Positions 9,101 to 17,243 of a stretch of DNA of 31,370 nt are shown here, piece after piece (within the stretch, counting starts at the first letter, position 1; every line of letters begins with the position of its first letter). A program made the position numbers and the translations under genes. This DNA is from DMER01 sp003451645 (GTDB taxonomy: Bacteria; Pseudomonadota; Alphaproteobacteria; Micropepsales; Micropepsaceae). Location: contig DALYLR010000036.1 in NCBI GenBank assembly GCA_031976175.1, positions 1 through 31,370 of the forward strand, read 5' to 3'. The notes beneath the pieces are model-generated. The model was not told the origin of the DNA, did not search any database, and saw only the letters and a program-made list of their open reading frames with translations.

Positions 9101-9399
9101 ATCGTGAGCGTCGGCGGTGCCAGTTTGGGGACGGGCGCCAGTCTCACAATGGCCGAGCCATTGGGATCAGGTGCGCCAGCGCGCGGATCGATCAGGGTTG
9201 GCTCCCGCACGCCAGGCTCAGTGGAACGGCTAAAGAGCGCTACGAACTGATCCCGGCCCAACAGAAAATACGTCGCGATCATCACGAGTCCCAGAAGGAT
9301 CATGATGGCGACAAAAATGCTCCGTACCCGATTGAGGGTCCCCTGCAACACCGGTGGCCCCACCTCACCTATTTGAACTCTGCCCCAATCCCTTAGCAC
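6139..9399 (-). CDS. Membrane-anchored WD40-like propeller / caspase (C14) protein
   Basis: A 1086-residue protein. Residues about 28-48 (FVAIMILLGLVMIATYFLLG) are a single membrane anchor after a short positive N-terminus. Residues about 140-640 carry WD40-like propeller repeats (for example LAFSPDGKHLAVGL followed by LRIFRTADW, and FAADGRMATTSFDGQVRLYD). About 690-795 looks Ig-like. The caspase domain (C14, metacaspase/orthocaspase) begins near 809 with LLGLVVGISDY; His892 lies in FFAGHG and Cys951 in LDTCYSG, so the dyad is intact. The start is uncertain: GTG at 9399 has only a weak ribosome site, and GTG codons slightly downstream are possible. It lies 59 nt after bdhA on the same strand, with no plain terminator between. 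Role unknown; such fusions are usually thought to be regulated proteases. Confidence 0.88.
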   Translation of the reverse strand: MLRDWGRVQIGEVGPPVLQGTLNRVRSIFVAIMILLGLVMIATYFLLGRDQFVALFSRSTEPGVREPTLIDPRAGAPDPNGSAIVRLAPVPKLAPPTLTIEPNVLRQNGLAMDTRVSTVVALPGVSIGTAVGGGSVTRRTLRLWSVTANGAPEFQLANILRPPLGDGRIGSVNTIAVSPDANLVAGAVIRFDRGTPVYVFHRNDGRLAASLTGLPSVATALAFSPDGKHLAVGLTQGGLRIFRTADWTELRRDPNYTEIVRSIAFAADGRMATTSFDGQVRLYDSQFLLLRAAMAPQGARPFDVAFSPDGTRLAVGYYDKAAVSLLDANTLTSRRVLLAPAPSREGDWLTEVAWARDGSRLFAAGFVTQGNGRNPVLSFDMASEGPPQILDGLRLETPLTDLLPYNETGVVAVSDASDPDDAVNASGLIMGAFSGARALVARFDGERSAVRLGSLAGDIEAFRVSDDGLILEVPASNRTLRLDLTQRRGDLIDTASLDLRPPRLTTPAFEVRDWRGRKVLETAATENGQVTRNQIALDLEERALSLAYAPGDEPYFVLGTNFAIRKYAFRGSLLQTIAVPAGAQRLTVTPDGRLYVAVLGDGTIRWYDAARGRELFAVYVSPKDQRWIGWTPNGRYDGSPGSDELLGWQINRGPDREPLFYSAQVFGSLFYTTDLGARVLRSLEIPDAPEPATLLARLVPVVELFGEPEVAVGKLTVEFQIKAPSGRPITGLRATINGVAAEVDTSEGPVPADTRIRLTFDLPPGAETNRTFSLSASHDDNVYGDAAERGFQVVGRDAPQQDEFKQERLLGLVVGISDYRDPGIPDLRFGERDATEVTAAFQRQLSRFYKQVDLQTLVGAQATRANIINALESIRRKRPSTLDTVLLFFAGHGVPDPNNPAGGAQAGRYFFVTHDANYSGGELAATAFSYTDLYAFIRETEGRQLVFLDTCYSGLVSETGAAVQSFARLPKPDANGIAREAGRLGAYVVAATTGNAVAYEDERLQNGALTFALLEAMDGRANDLPLSENRRITTAGLRLHLESTIKRVTNNRQKPAILDLNTEAVEIAAVVPPNPSFGALIPAPAQ

Positions 9400-9458
9400 G
9401 GTTTGTGGCTTTCGCTAAAGATTAAGAGCGTGGGGAGGCAACAGCCGTCACAATAGCT

Positions 9459-10244
9459 TTAATGCGCCGTCCAGCCGCCATCAACGGGCAGGGCCGCGCC
9501 CGTGATGGACTGGGCACCAGGCGTGCACAGGAACGCGGTCAGCGCCGCGACCTCTTCGACGGTTGCAAACTTCTTGGTTGGTTGCGCCGCAAGGAGCACA
9601 TCGCGCACGACCTGCGCTTCGGTGATACCTCGGGCCTTTGCGGTATCGGGGATTTGTTTCTGTACGAGCGGGGTCAAAACATAACCGGGGCAGATGGCGT
9701 TAACCGTGACGCCCGCCTCTGCGCCTTCGAGGGCCGCCACCTTGGTGAGGCCCAAAAGCCCATGTTTTGAGGCCACATAGGCGCTCTTGTAAGGCGAGGC
9801 GACCAGCGAATGCGCCGACGCAATATTGATGATGCGGCCCCATTGCCGCGCCTTCATGCCAGCAAACACAACCCGCGTCAGGTGAAACGCCGCGGATAGG
9901 TTGAGGCTGATGATCTGGTCCCACTTCTCAGGCGGGAAGGCCTCCAGTGGCGCCACATGCTGCATGCCAGCATTGTTGACGAGAATATCGATGGGGCCTA
10001 GGGCTGTGGCCGCCTCCCGGGCCAGCCGGTCAGCTTCCTCCGGGATGCTCAAATCGGCGGCGATGTAGGCGCAGGTGATGCCCTCGCGCGCGCTCAAGCC
10101 CCGGCAGAGGTCGCGCATCGCTAGCGGGTCGGCCGATCGCCCATGCATCACAATATCAGCGCCCTCCGCCGCCAAACGCTGTGCAATGGCGAGCCCAATG
10201 CCTGAGGTCGCCCCTGTAACCAGCGCGATCTTTCCATTCACCAT
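9459..10244 (-). CDS. bdhA: D-3-hydroxybutyrate dehydrogenase
   Basis: A 261-residue short-chain dehydrogenase that interconverts D-3-hydroxybutyrate and acetoacetate with NAD, the step after PHB depolymerisation. The NAD motif GATSGIG is at 11-17, NNAGMQHVAPLEAFPPEKWD is near 90-109, and the catalytic Ser143, Tyr156 and Lys160 lie in IASAHSL and SAYVASK. The phrases CPGYVLTPLVQKQIPD and VLLAAQPTKKFATVEEVA are characteristic of the 3-hydroxybutyrate dehydrogenase branch rather than of general SDRs. Length is normal for the family. It is divergent from the L,D-transpeptidase gene across about 170 nt and is followed by the caspase gene, which may be cotranscribed. No PHB depolymerase or synthase is in the window. 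Confidence 0.93.
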   Translation of the reverse strand: MVNGKIALVTGATSGIGLAIAQRLAAEGADIVMHGRSADPLAMRDLCRGLSAREGITCAYIAADLSIPEEADRLAREAATALGPIDILVNNAGMQHVAPLEAFPPEKWDQIISLNLSAAFHLTRVVFAGMKARQWGRIINIASAHSLVASPYKSAYVASKHGLLGLTKVAALEGAEAGVTVNAICPGYVLTPLVQKQIPDTAKARGITEAQVVRDVLLAAQPTKKFATVEEVAALTAFLCTPGAQSITGAALPVDGGWTAH

Positions 10245-10414
10245 GAAGGCCCCTCATCCTAATGGCGCCAATTTGAACGGGGCGACAAAACGCGCCGCAA
10301 CCAACCTGGAGTTGCTCGACAAACGCAACGGAGTTCTGCAAAGGACTAGGTTAGAGCTTAAACATTGTTCCGCCTCTGCGCCAAGATGGGGCCGCGACAT
10401 TGGAGTGGGATGGG

Positions 10415-11377
10415 ATGGGACTTGCGCACCCAGCGCACTTGAAACGGATCGTGTTGCTAACATTCGCGGGCTTAAGCCTGAGCGGATGTGCATGGCTTGG
10501 GATCGGCGGCGGGCCCGATATCGCGAAGGCGCCGCCTGCTGCGAAGAAGACCGGCGATGCGACCTATGGCGATGGCGTTGTGGTCTTGCGGCTGGGTCCG
10601 GCACCAGCGCAGCCGCGTGGCTCAGTCTTGGCGCGCCTGACCAAACATCCGATCATCACCATCAAGCCTGGCGACAGCCGCTTGGCCGATGCCGCACCGA
10701 TCCCCGGCTATGAACCGGGCTGGTCGGCACAGACGCGCCCTCGCGCAGGGCTGATGCATAACGGCCGCCTTATAGACCCAACGGGGATCATCAACCCGGT
10801 CTTGCTGCAGCAGGCCCTCAATCGTGTAGGCCATGAGACGACAGCGGACAGCCTCAACCGGATTGGGGTTGTGGACTATAGCTTGCCTGCCAACCTGCCG
10901 CGCTTCTATCTGGTCAGTCTCACCACCGGTGCTGTGACCGCCAAACATGTGGCCCACGGCCACGCCAAGCGGCTATGCCGGCGCGGCGGGTGCGCGACCA
11001 CAGGCTTCTCGCTCCAGGTCCCGGCGGTAAGCGCGCAGCCCAACACGGATGCGACCTCGCTTGGCCTCTACCGGGTGCTGGAAACAACGACAGGCGGAAA
11101 GTTCCCTGGCCGCAAGGTGCGCTTGGCAGGGCTGGATGCGACCAACGCGACCGCGCAGCGGCGCGGCATCATCATCCACCAGAACCCGCGCTACTTCGAT
11201 CCCAAGCGGGGCCTCTTTGGCCGCAGCCAAGGCTGCTTTGTCTTCGGGCCAGACGATGTGGACAAGGTGATCGATGGCCTGGAGCCCGGCAGTTTCATCT
11301 ATGCGGGTAAGCCTGCAACACCGCTCAATACGGCGGGCGCTGGCGCCGCGCCAGGCCATGTTTCGGCGATCGATTAG
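10415..11377 (+). CDS. L,D-transpeptidase catalytic-domain lipoprotein (YkuD_2 type)
   Basis: A 320-residue envelope protein. The N-terminus MGLAHPAHLKR, a hydrophobic core and the lipobox LSGC (Cys25) mark a lipoprotein. The C-terminal half resembles the murein L,D-transpeptidase catalytic family: VVDYSLPANLPRFYLVSL, HVAHGHAK, SLGLYRVLETTTGGKFPG, RGIIIHQNPRYF with His255, and GRSQGCFVF with Ser271 and the presumed nucleophile Cys274. Enzymes of this type form or remodel 3-3 peptidoglycan crosslinks or attach proteins to murein. The first 110 or so mature residues are a linker I do not recognise. Start at ATG 10415: GGAG at 10402-10405 precedes it; TTG 10400 overlaps that site. Its stop is 4 nt from the convergent ribokinase stop. 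Confidence 0.83.
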   Translation: MGLAHPAHLKRIVLLTFAGLSLSGCAWLGIGGGPDIAKAPPAAKKTGDATYGDGVVVLRLGPAPAQPRGSVLARLTKHPIITIKPGDSRLADAAPIPGYEPGWSAQTRPRAGLMHNGRLIDPTGIINPVLLQQALNRVGHETTADSLNRIGVVDYSLPANLPRFYLVSLTTGAVTAKHVAHGHAKRLCRRGGCATTGFSLQVPAVSAQPNTDATSLGLYRVLETTTGGKFPGRKVRLAGLDATNATAQRRGIIIHQNPRYFDPKRGLFGRSQGCFVFGPDDVDKVIDGLEPGSFIYAGKPATPLNTAGAGAAPGHVSAID

Positions 11378-11381
11378 CGCT

Positions 11382-12239
11382 CTATGGCCGCAATAGCCGC
11401 CTGATCTCTTCTCGCGTGGGCAAGGAGGGCTGTGCGCCCGCTTTGAGCGTCGCCGCGGCGCCAGCAGCGCAGGCAAAGGCCAATGCATCAGCCTCTGTCA
11501 TCCCTTCAAGCAGGGCCACCGTCACTGCAGCCACAAAGGCATCGCCGGCGCCCGTGGTATCAACGGGGGTGACGGACGGTGCGCGGGCCTGGCCCACCTT
11601 GCGGCCCTTGCGGAACATCTGTGCGCCACGCGCGCCAAGCGTCATGCAGACCAGGCCCGGTCCAGTGTGCAAGGCATCGCCATAGAACAACTCCTCGGTC
11701 TCATTGACGATCAACAAGTCCGCACACTGAAAGATCACATCGGGCGCCGGCCGCGCCGGGGCCATGTTGATCACAACGCGGCAGCTCTGACGCTGCGCCA
11801 CACGGGCGACCGTTTCAATCGGGATTTCCATCTGCGCAATGAGCGCATCGCAAGGAGGGATGGTCAGGCGGTCCGGCGTCAAGGCGCGGTTGGCGCCAGG
11901 GGCCACGACGATCTGGTTCTCGCCCGCTGCAGAGACCGCTATCAGAGCGGTGCCTGTGGGCAGATCCGCTGCGACGTGCAAGTGGCTGAGATCAACGCCT
12001 TCAGCCTTAAGCAGAGCCAAGGCCTCCTCAGCCGCCGGGTCCGCGCCAACGCTTGCGATGAGTGTGACCTCTGCCCCCAAACGCCGGGCAGCGAGGGCCT
12101 GATTGGCGCCCTTGCCGCCTGGATAGCGGGCGAGCGTCGCGTCGGTCACCGTCTCACCAGCCAAAGGCAAGCGCGCACACCGCGCGACAATGTCAAGGTT
12201 GACCGAGCCCGCGACCGCAATCCGGTGACCGGCCGTCAC
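11382..12239 (-). CDS. rbsK: Ribokinase (PfkB family)
   Basis: A 285-residue PfkB-family sugar kinase predicted to convert ribose to ribose 5-phosphate. It shows GSVNLD (11-16), PGGKGANQALAA (40-51), a central NETE (179-182) that helps bind Mg-ATP, and DTTGAGDAF (227-235) with catalytic Asp233. I use the GTG at 12239, which overlaps the upstream nucleoside hydrolase stop as GTGA and gives a normal N-terminus; the reading frame runs further upstream only inside the neighbouring gene. The coupling with nucleoside hydrolase argues for ribose from nucleosides as substrate. A different PfkB sugar cannot be excluded by sequence alone. Confidence 0.88.
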   Translation of the reverse strand: MTAGHRIAVAGSVNLDIVARCARLPLAGETVTDATLARYPGGKGANQALAARRLGAEVTLIASVGADPAAEEALALLKAEGVDLSHLHVAADLPTGTALIAVSAAGENQIVVAPGANRALTPDRLTIPPCDALIAQMEIPIETVARVAQRQSCRVVINMAPARPAPDVIFQCADLLIVNETEELFYGDALHTGPGLVCMTLGARGAQMFRKGRKVGQARAPSVTPVDTTGAGDAFVAAVTVALLEGMTEADALAFACAAGAAATLKAGAQPSLPTREEIRRLLRP

Positions 12240-13171
12240 AGCGCGCTGACCCGCGCCAAGAGCATGGCGAAGAAGCGTTCGGCATCCGCCTGAACCGCCC
12301 ACTTGATCGGCATGGCTTGTCCCTGCCGGGCGCGAAAGTCGACGGCGGTGTGCCCCATCGCGATGGCACTGGCGGTCTCCACCGCGACGCTGCAAGGTTT
12401 GAGCGTAAAGAGCGACGGCTCGAGCAAATAGGCAATCGTGCACGGGTCGTGCAACGGCGCGCCAGGGGCGTCGAGTACGTCGTGCTTGATCGTATTGGAA
12501 AAGGCAAAGAGATCGGCCATAAGCGCCGGTATGCGGGCACCGCTGGCTCGAAACCGCGTGACGATGTCAGCGGTGGTGCGCACCTGATGGGTGACGTCCA
12601 GGCTGAAAATCGTGATAGGTACGCCGCAGGCGAACACCGCCGCGGCGGCATGAGGATCGACATAGACGTTGAACTCGGCGGACGGCGTGATGTTTCCACC
12701 CTCCCGAGAGGCTCCGCCCATGACGACGATCTCATCAAGGGCTGCCGTGATCTCCGGTGCCATGGCGAGCGCTGCGGCCATGTTGGTCGCAGGGCCGGTG
12801 ATGACCAAGGTGATGCTGCACGGTGCGGCCTTGCGAAAGGTCTCGACGAGCCATGCGACCGCATGCTGGGGCTCAACCCCTTTGGCAGGGACACCAACCG
12901 GCAAGCCGCCCAGACCGCTTGCGCCATGAACGTCGCGCGCATCCAGTGGCGGGCGTACCAGAGGCCGCGCACAGCCCGCATAGACGGGCACTTCGTCACG
13001 CTTGGCAAGCTCACGCACCCAACAGGCATTGCGCGCGGTGAGTGCCGGGCCAACATTGCCAGCGACCGTCGTAACACCCACAATGTCCAGTTCTCTCCTC
13101 GCGGCGAGGCCTAAGAACAAAGCGGAGGCGTCATCCACGCCGGGATCGCAATCGATAATGATCTTTCGCAT
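12236..13171 (-). CDS. Inosine-uridine-preferring nucleoside hydrolase
   Basis: A 311-residue nucleoside hydrolase that splits ribonucleosides into base and ribose. The calcium-binding cluster DCDPGVDD is at 7-14 (usually DTDPG). The middle has DEIVVMGGA and AEFNVYVDPHAA, and near the C-terminus PLHDPCTIAYLLEP contains the active-site His. No signal peptide, so cytosolic. The ATG at 13171 fits the family N-terminus MRKIIIDCDPG; the longer frame to 13231 adds an unrelated leader. The ribosome site is weak. It overlaps ribokinase by GTGA, so ribose release and its phosphorylation are encoded together. It is divergent from the alkylsulfatase. Confidence 0.9.
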   Translation of the reverse strand: MRKIIIDCDPGVDDASALFLGLAARRELDIVGVTTVAGNVGPALTARNACWVRELAKRDEVPVYAGCARPLVRPPLDARDVHGASGLGGLPVGVPAKGVEPQHAVAWLVETFRKAAPCSITLVITGPATNMAAALAMAPEITAALDEIVVMGGASREGGNITPSAEFNVYVDPHAAAAVFACGVPITIFSLDVTHQVRTTADIVTRFRASGARIPALMADLFAFSNTIKHDVLDAPGAPLHDPCTIAYLLEPSLFTLKPCSVAVETASAIAMGHTAVDFRARQGQAMPIKWAVQADAERFFAMLLARVSAL

Positions 13172-13285
13172 GTGCCCACAATGCCCGCCCAGCGCATTCG
13201 GGGCAAGGCCAGAGCATGCCGCACTTGTCATGGCGGAAGCCGCCGCCTAGCGTTGATAGACCGTGACAGTCCAGGAGCACCCCCC

Positions 13286-15190
13286 ATGAGCCATGATCAT
13301 GCGTCCCACACTGCGTCCGCCAAGACAGCGGCGCTGAACGCCCAAGTCTTGAAGGACCTGCCGTTCGAGGACACACGCGATTTTGACTTTGCGGCACGCG
13401 GTTTCATCGCGACGCGCGAGGACCCTGAAATCCGCAGTGCTGAGGGGCGGGTGATCTTCAACCTGGCGGCCTATAATTTCCTGAGCGAGGATTGTCCGCC
13501 CACGGTCAATCCCAGCCTGTGGCGCCAGGCACGCCTGCTGACCCGCCACGGTCTGTTCAAAGTGATCGATGGCGTCTATCAGGTGCGCGGCTTTTGCGTA
13601 TCGACCGTAACCTTCATCGATACGCGGGATGGCTATGTGGTGGTCGATCCTTTGACCACGGTCGAGGCGGCGGCAGCCGCGCTGGCGCTTGTCAAACGCC
13701 ATGTCGGCGACAAGCCCGTTTGCGCGGTGATCTATAGCCACAGCCATGCCGACCATTATGGCGGCGTGCGCGGTGTGACGTCCGAGGCGGATGTGCTGGC
13801 GGGCAAGGTGCAGATCGTGGCACCGGAAGGCTTTCTGGAGCACGCGATCTCTGAGAACATCATCGCGGGCACGGCGATGAACCGGCGCGGGCGGTTTCAG
13901 TTTGGCTATACGCTGGCGCCGGGACCAGTGGGGGAGATCACCAGCGGTCTGGGGCCGCGCCTGTCCACCGGCTCTGTGTCGCTCATGGCGCCCACGATCC
14001 TCATTACACGGACGGGTCAGGAGCTGACATTCGGCGGCGTGCGGTTTGTTTTTCAGTTGACGCCAGGGACGGAGGCCCCTGCGGAGATGAATTTCTATCT
14101 GCCGCAATGGCGCAGCGTCTTCATGGCAGAGAATGCCAATGCGACCATGCACAATATCCAGCCCTTGCGCGGGGCACTGGTGCGCGATGCCAAGGCATGG
14201 GCCGATTATCTGACGGAATCGATCCGCCTCTTCGCCCATGACAGTGACAGCATGTTCGCGGCCCATGGCCTGCCGCGCTGGGAGACGGGCCAGATCCTGA
14301 CGTTCCTCAAGAAACACCGCGATGCCTATAAATTCATGCATGACCAAACCGTCCGCATGATGAATAACGGCCTGACGCATCAGGAGATCGCCGACACCTT
14401 GACGCTGCCGGATAGTCTGTCCACGGAGTGGTATAACCGCGGCTATTACGGCACATATCAGCACAACGCTAAGGCCATCTACACACGCTATATGGGCTGG
14501 TATGACGGCAATCCGGCCAACCTCAATCCGCTGGCGCCGGAAGAAACCGCCAAGCGCAGCGTCGCTGCAATGGGCGGGGCGGGCGCGGTCATCGCGCGCG
14601 CGCAAGCGGCTATGGCCGAGGCCGATTACCGCTGGGCGTCGCAGCTTTTGAATTGGGTGGTCTTTAGCGAGCCTGCGAACACGCAAGCCCGTGCCATGCT
14701 TGCCGCGGCCTACCGGCAAATGGCGTTCCAGGCCGAGTCCGGGCAATGGCGCAATGTCTATCTGACCGGCGCGCAGGAATTGGAACATGGCGTGGCAAAG
14801 GCCGGGGGCGGCGCCAGCGTCTCCCTCGATACGATACGCGCGACGCCGACGCGGCTGTTGTTGGACTTCTTATCCGTGCGCATCAACCCTGACCGGGCAG
14901 CGGACAAGCGGCTGACCATTGCGTTGCATCTGGAGGATTTCGGGGAACACTTTGCCCTGACGGTCGAGAATGCGGTCCTCGTGCACGAATCGGACGTGTC
15001 CGGATTTGAGGCGCAATTGACCTTGCGCCTAAAGCGGGCGGACTTTTTGGCGGCGCTCCTGCTGGGGGTGGATTTGGCGCCCAAGGTTACCGCGGGCGAT
15101 GTAGCGGCGCACGGAGATCTGCAGATTTTCAAGGATTTCGTGAGCCTGATCGATCCTTTGAACGGGAATTTCAACGTCGTGGAGCCCTAG
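13286..15190 (+). CDS. sdsA: Alkyl sulfatase (SdsA/BDS1-type metallo-beta-lactamase fold)
   Basis: A 634-residue metallo-beta-lactamase-fold sulfatase that hydrolyses primary alkyl sulfates such as dodecyl sulfate to alcohol and sulfate. The zinc motif SHSHADHYGG is at 151-160. Further on, MAENANATMHNIQPLRGALVRD (split) and AAHGLPRWE carry the second-zinc and dimerisation-region residues seen in SdsA1 and yeast BDS1. The dimerisation helices (TVRMMNNGLTHQEIAD) and a C-terminal SCP2-like hydrophobic-binding domain (from about 510) complete the usual arrangement. The ATG at 13286 follows AGGAG by 8 nt. Unlike Pseudomonas SdsA1, it has no visible signal peptide, so it probably acts in the cytosol. 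The cys genes lie about 2 kb away on the opposite strand. Confidence 0.9.
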   Translation: MSHDHASHTASAKTAALNAQVLKDLPFEDTRDFDFAARGFIATREDPEIRSAEGRVIFNLAAYNFLSEDCPPTVNPSLWRQARLLTRHGLFKVIDGVYQVRGFCVSTVTFIDTRDGYVVVDPLTTVEAAAAALALVKRHVGDKPVCAVIYSHSHADHYGGVRGVTSEADVLAGKVQIVAPEGFLEHAISENIIAGTAMNRRGRFQFGYTLAPGPVGEITSGLGPRLSTGSVSLMAPTILITRTGQELTFGGVRFVFQLTPGTEAPAEMNFYLPQWRSVFMAENANATMHNIQPLRGALVRDAKAWADYLTESIRLFAHDSDSMFAAHGLPRWETGQILTFLKKHRDAYKFMHDQTVRMMNNGLTHQEIADTLTLPDSLSTEWYNRGYYGTYQHNAKAIYTRYMGWYDGNPANLNPLAPEETAKRSVAAMGGAGAVIARAQAAMAEADYRWASQLLNWVVFSEPANTQARAMLAAAYRQMAFQAESGQWRNVYLTGAQELEHGVAKAGGGASVSLDTIRATPTRLLLDFLSVRINPDRAADKRLTIALHLEDFGEHFALTVENAVLVHESDVSGFEAQLTLRLKRADFLAALLLGVDLAPKVTAGDVAAHGDLQIFKDFVSLIDPLNGNFNVVEP

Positions 15191-15296
15191 AACGGGTTCG
15201 GTCCGGCCGCTGCGCTGCCAGTGGCTTGGCTTGCGCAACAGGGGTGAATTCGTTAACGCTGGGCCGGGCGTAACATTTAAACCGGGGGCATTCTCC

Positions 15297-16502
15297 ATGC
15301 GGGCGCGGACAGTCATTGCAGCTTGTGCGGCTATCGTCTTGACATTGGGCTTGCCGGTCCCGGCTCGGGCCTTGGAACAGGCGCCTGAAGCGCAAGCCAA
15401 GTCCTTCGCTGGCGATCGCATCACGGGCCCTAATTGGGAGATCAAGCCGCAAGTTGCGCGCGATGGTTTCAGCCGGGTGTTTACGCTCAAAACCCCCTAC
15501 GGCGAGTTCGAAGTGGTGGGCCAGCGCCGCCTGGACGACCGGCTAAACGAATTGCGCGCGCTCGATGCGCTGGAGAAAATGTCCAAGTCCGAAATGTTCG
15601 TCAAAGCCTTGGCCAAGGCGGGCCTGGCGCCGTTGCGTTTTGGCCGCGATCTAATCACCAACCCGATCGAAACGACCGAAAATCTGTTCGCAGGTGTGGC
15701 CAATGTCTTTGACCGGGCCGCCGCCGAGATCGATCAAGCGAATGCCTCCAAAGACGGCACCTTCGAAAGCCTAGTCGGCGTGTCCAAGGCACGTAGGGCG
15801 TTGGCGTTTGAATTGGGCGTCGATGCCTATTCGGACTTCAAGCCTCTGAGCCGGGGCCTCGATGACGTAGCAGGTGCTGTGGCGGCAGGCGATTTGTCGG
15901 TGAGAGCGGCCTTCAGCGCGATCTCGGGCGGTGCAGGCACAGCCATATCGGGAACGGCCACGGCCAACCAGCTGTCGACCCCCTTGCGGGACAAGAGCTC
16001 GGCGGAGATCGCCGCGCAGGTCGAGACCGACCTTTTGGCCATGGGGGTTGCGGGCGCGGAAATCCAAAGCTTTCTGACGAGCGATTTTTACTCGCCTGCG
16101 GACCATTTGGCGGTCACAGCCGCCTTGAAGACGCTCGACGCCAAGGACCCGGGCACGTTTCTTTCGCGGGCTGCGCGCGCGCGCAGCGTAGACGACGCGA
16201 AGTTCCAGCGCGCCCGCGTTGAAGCGATGGCGGCGCACTCTGCCAAACTCGGCACGGTGAAAGCATTTGAAAGCGTCGGCGATTATACCCTTGCCCGCAA
16301 TGCCAAGGGCGAGTTGGTCGCCGTGTTCCCCTTTGATGAGATCATCTGGACCGAGCAAGTCGCGGGCAGCTTTGACAAGATCAATACGGCGATTGCTGCG
16401 GCACCACAGAATGCTAAGCCCATATTGGGAACCTCCGCGGAGATTTCCACGGAAGCGAACGCGATGCTGACTAAGCAAGGCTGGCAGATCGTCAAATTCT
16501 GA
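15297..16502 (+). CDS. Exported protein of unknown function
   Basis: I do not recognise this 401-residue protein. Residues 1-25 are a clear signal peptide (TVIAACAAIVLTLGLPVPARA, cut before Leu26). The mature part is mostly helical by composition, with Ala-rich amphipathic stretches. About 85-125 reads LDDRLNELRALDALEKMSKS, and about 175-215 holds Gly/Ala runs that could be membrane-associated (AAFSAISGGAGTAISGTATA). I see no catalytic motif. The GGGGG 9 nt upstream of ATG 15297 is a fair ribosome site. It begins 106 nt after the sulfatase stop, and the DUF1287 gene follows 33 nt later on the same strand, so the last two are probably cotranscribed and both work outside the cytoplasm. Confidence 0.72.
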   Translation: MRARTVIAACAAIVLTLGLPVPARALEQAPEAQAKSFAGDRITGPNWEIKPQVARDGFSRVFTLKTPYGEFEVVGQRRLDDRLNELRALDALEKMSKSEMFVKALAKAGLAPLRFGRDLITNPIETTENLFAGVANVFDRAAAEIDQANASKDGTFESLVGVSKARRALAFELGVDAYSDFKPLSRGLDDVAGAVAAGDLSVRAAFSAISGGAGTAISGTATANQLSTPLRDKSSAEIAAQVETDLLAMGVAGAEIQSFLTSDFYSPADHLAVTAALKTLDAKDPGTFLSRAARARSVDDAKFQRARVEAMAAHSAKLGTVKAFESVGDYTLARNAKGELVAVFPFDEIIWTEQVAGSFDKINTAIAAAPQNAKPILGTSAEISTEANAMLTKQGWQIVKF

Positions 16503-16535
16503 GGGCTGGGTGCCGGTGCCAGGGAGCGGCGGATC

Positions 16536-17243
16536 ATGCGTATTGTGATGAGCGTCGTATTGGTTCTTGCGCTGAGTGCTAACGCGGCCGCGCAAACGCG
16601 CAAACCTTGGGCCAATCCCAAACTCTCCTGGGAGCAGCGCCTGGGTGCGGCGGCTGAAGACCGGGCCCGGCATTCGGTCGTCTATGATGGCGCGGGCAAG
16701 GAGATCGCCTATCCAATGGGCGACGTCGCACCCAACCGCGGTGTGTGTACGGACGAGATTGTGCGCATTTTCCGGATGGTTGGCGTCGACCTGCAGCAAT
16801 TGGTGCATGAGGATATGCGCCGCGACTTTTTTGCCTATCCGCAGAAATTCGGCGAGCGCAAGCCCAACACCAATATCGATCACCGCAGGGTCGGCAATTT
16901 GCAGACCTTTTTCGAGCGCAACGCGACCGCTATTCCGGTTACGGATGATCCGGCGAATTACCGGCCAGGCGATGTCATCGTCTGGGACCTCGATAATGCG
17001 CAGCTGCATATCGGCATGGTCACCCGCAAGCGGTCCAAGGATGGCAAGCGCCCGCTGGTGCTGCACAACATCGCGCATGGGCCAAAGATCAATGATCAGC
17101 TCTTCTACTTCAAGATCCTTGGGCAGTACCGCTTTGATGGATCGGCCAAGGTGACGGGGCCGTTTCTGCCCAACACCGCCTTCGCGCGTGTCGTCGAAAA
17201 GCCTGCCATTGATCCGCACACGGCGGCAGGTGCCAATCCCTAG
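16536..17243 (+). CDS. Exported DUF1287 family protein (YijF-like)
   Basis: A 235-residue exported protein. Residues 1-20 are a signal peptide ending SANAAAQ. The rest is a full DUF1287 domain: IAYPMGDVAPNRGVCTD (Cys71), DLQQLVHEDM, NTNIDHRRVGNLQTFF and QLHIGMV (His158). The Cys and His placement fits a papain/NlpC-like fold, so a cell-wall or peptide hydrolase is possible, but the family has no firmly known function to my knowledge. It follows the unrecognised exported protein by 33 nt. The stop overlaps the convergent cysNC stop by 4 nt (CTAG). Confidence 0.85.
   Translation: MRIVMSVVLVLALSANAAAQTRKPWANPKLSWEQRLGAAAEDRARHSVVYDGAGKEIAYPMGDVAPNRGVCTDEIVRIFRMVGVDLQQLVHEDMRRDFFAYPQKFGERKPNTNIDHRRVGNLQTFFERNATAIPVTDDPANYRPGDVIVWDLDNAQLHIGMVTRKRSKDGKRPLVLHNIAHGPKINDQLFYFKILGQYRFDGSAKVTGPFLPNTAFARVVEKPAIDPHTAAGANP

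Noticed and set aside
6139..9399. A caspase-gasdermin style defence operon
   Set aside because: No small gasdermin-like or other effector gene adjoins; neighbours are bdhA and the isomerase-lipocalin gene.
10245..10414. CtrA-type TTAA-N7-TTAA site between bdhA and the L,D-transpeptidase gene
   Set aside because: The TTAG and TTAA elements near 10350-10362 are only about 3 nt apart, not 7.
13247..14788. A 513-codon minus-strand frame inside the sulfatase
   Set aside because: It is the shadow of a clear metallo-beta-lactamase-fold gene and shows no recognisable domain.
15771..17219. A 482-codon minus-strand frame across the unknown exported protein and DUF1287
   Set aside because: Both plus-strand genes have signal peptides and the second has a known family; the antisense frame has neither.
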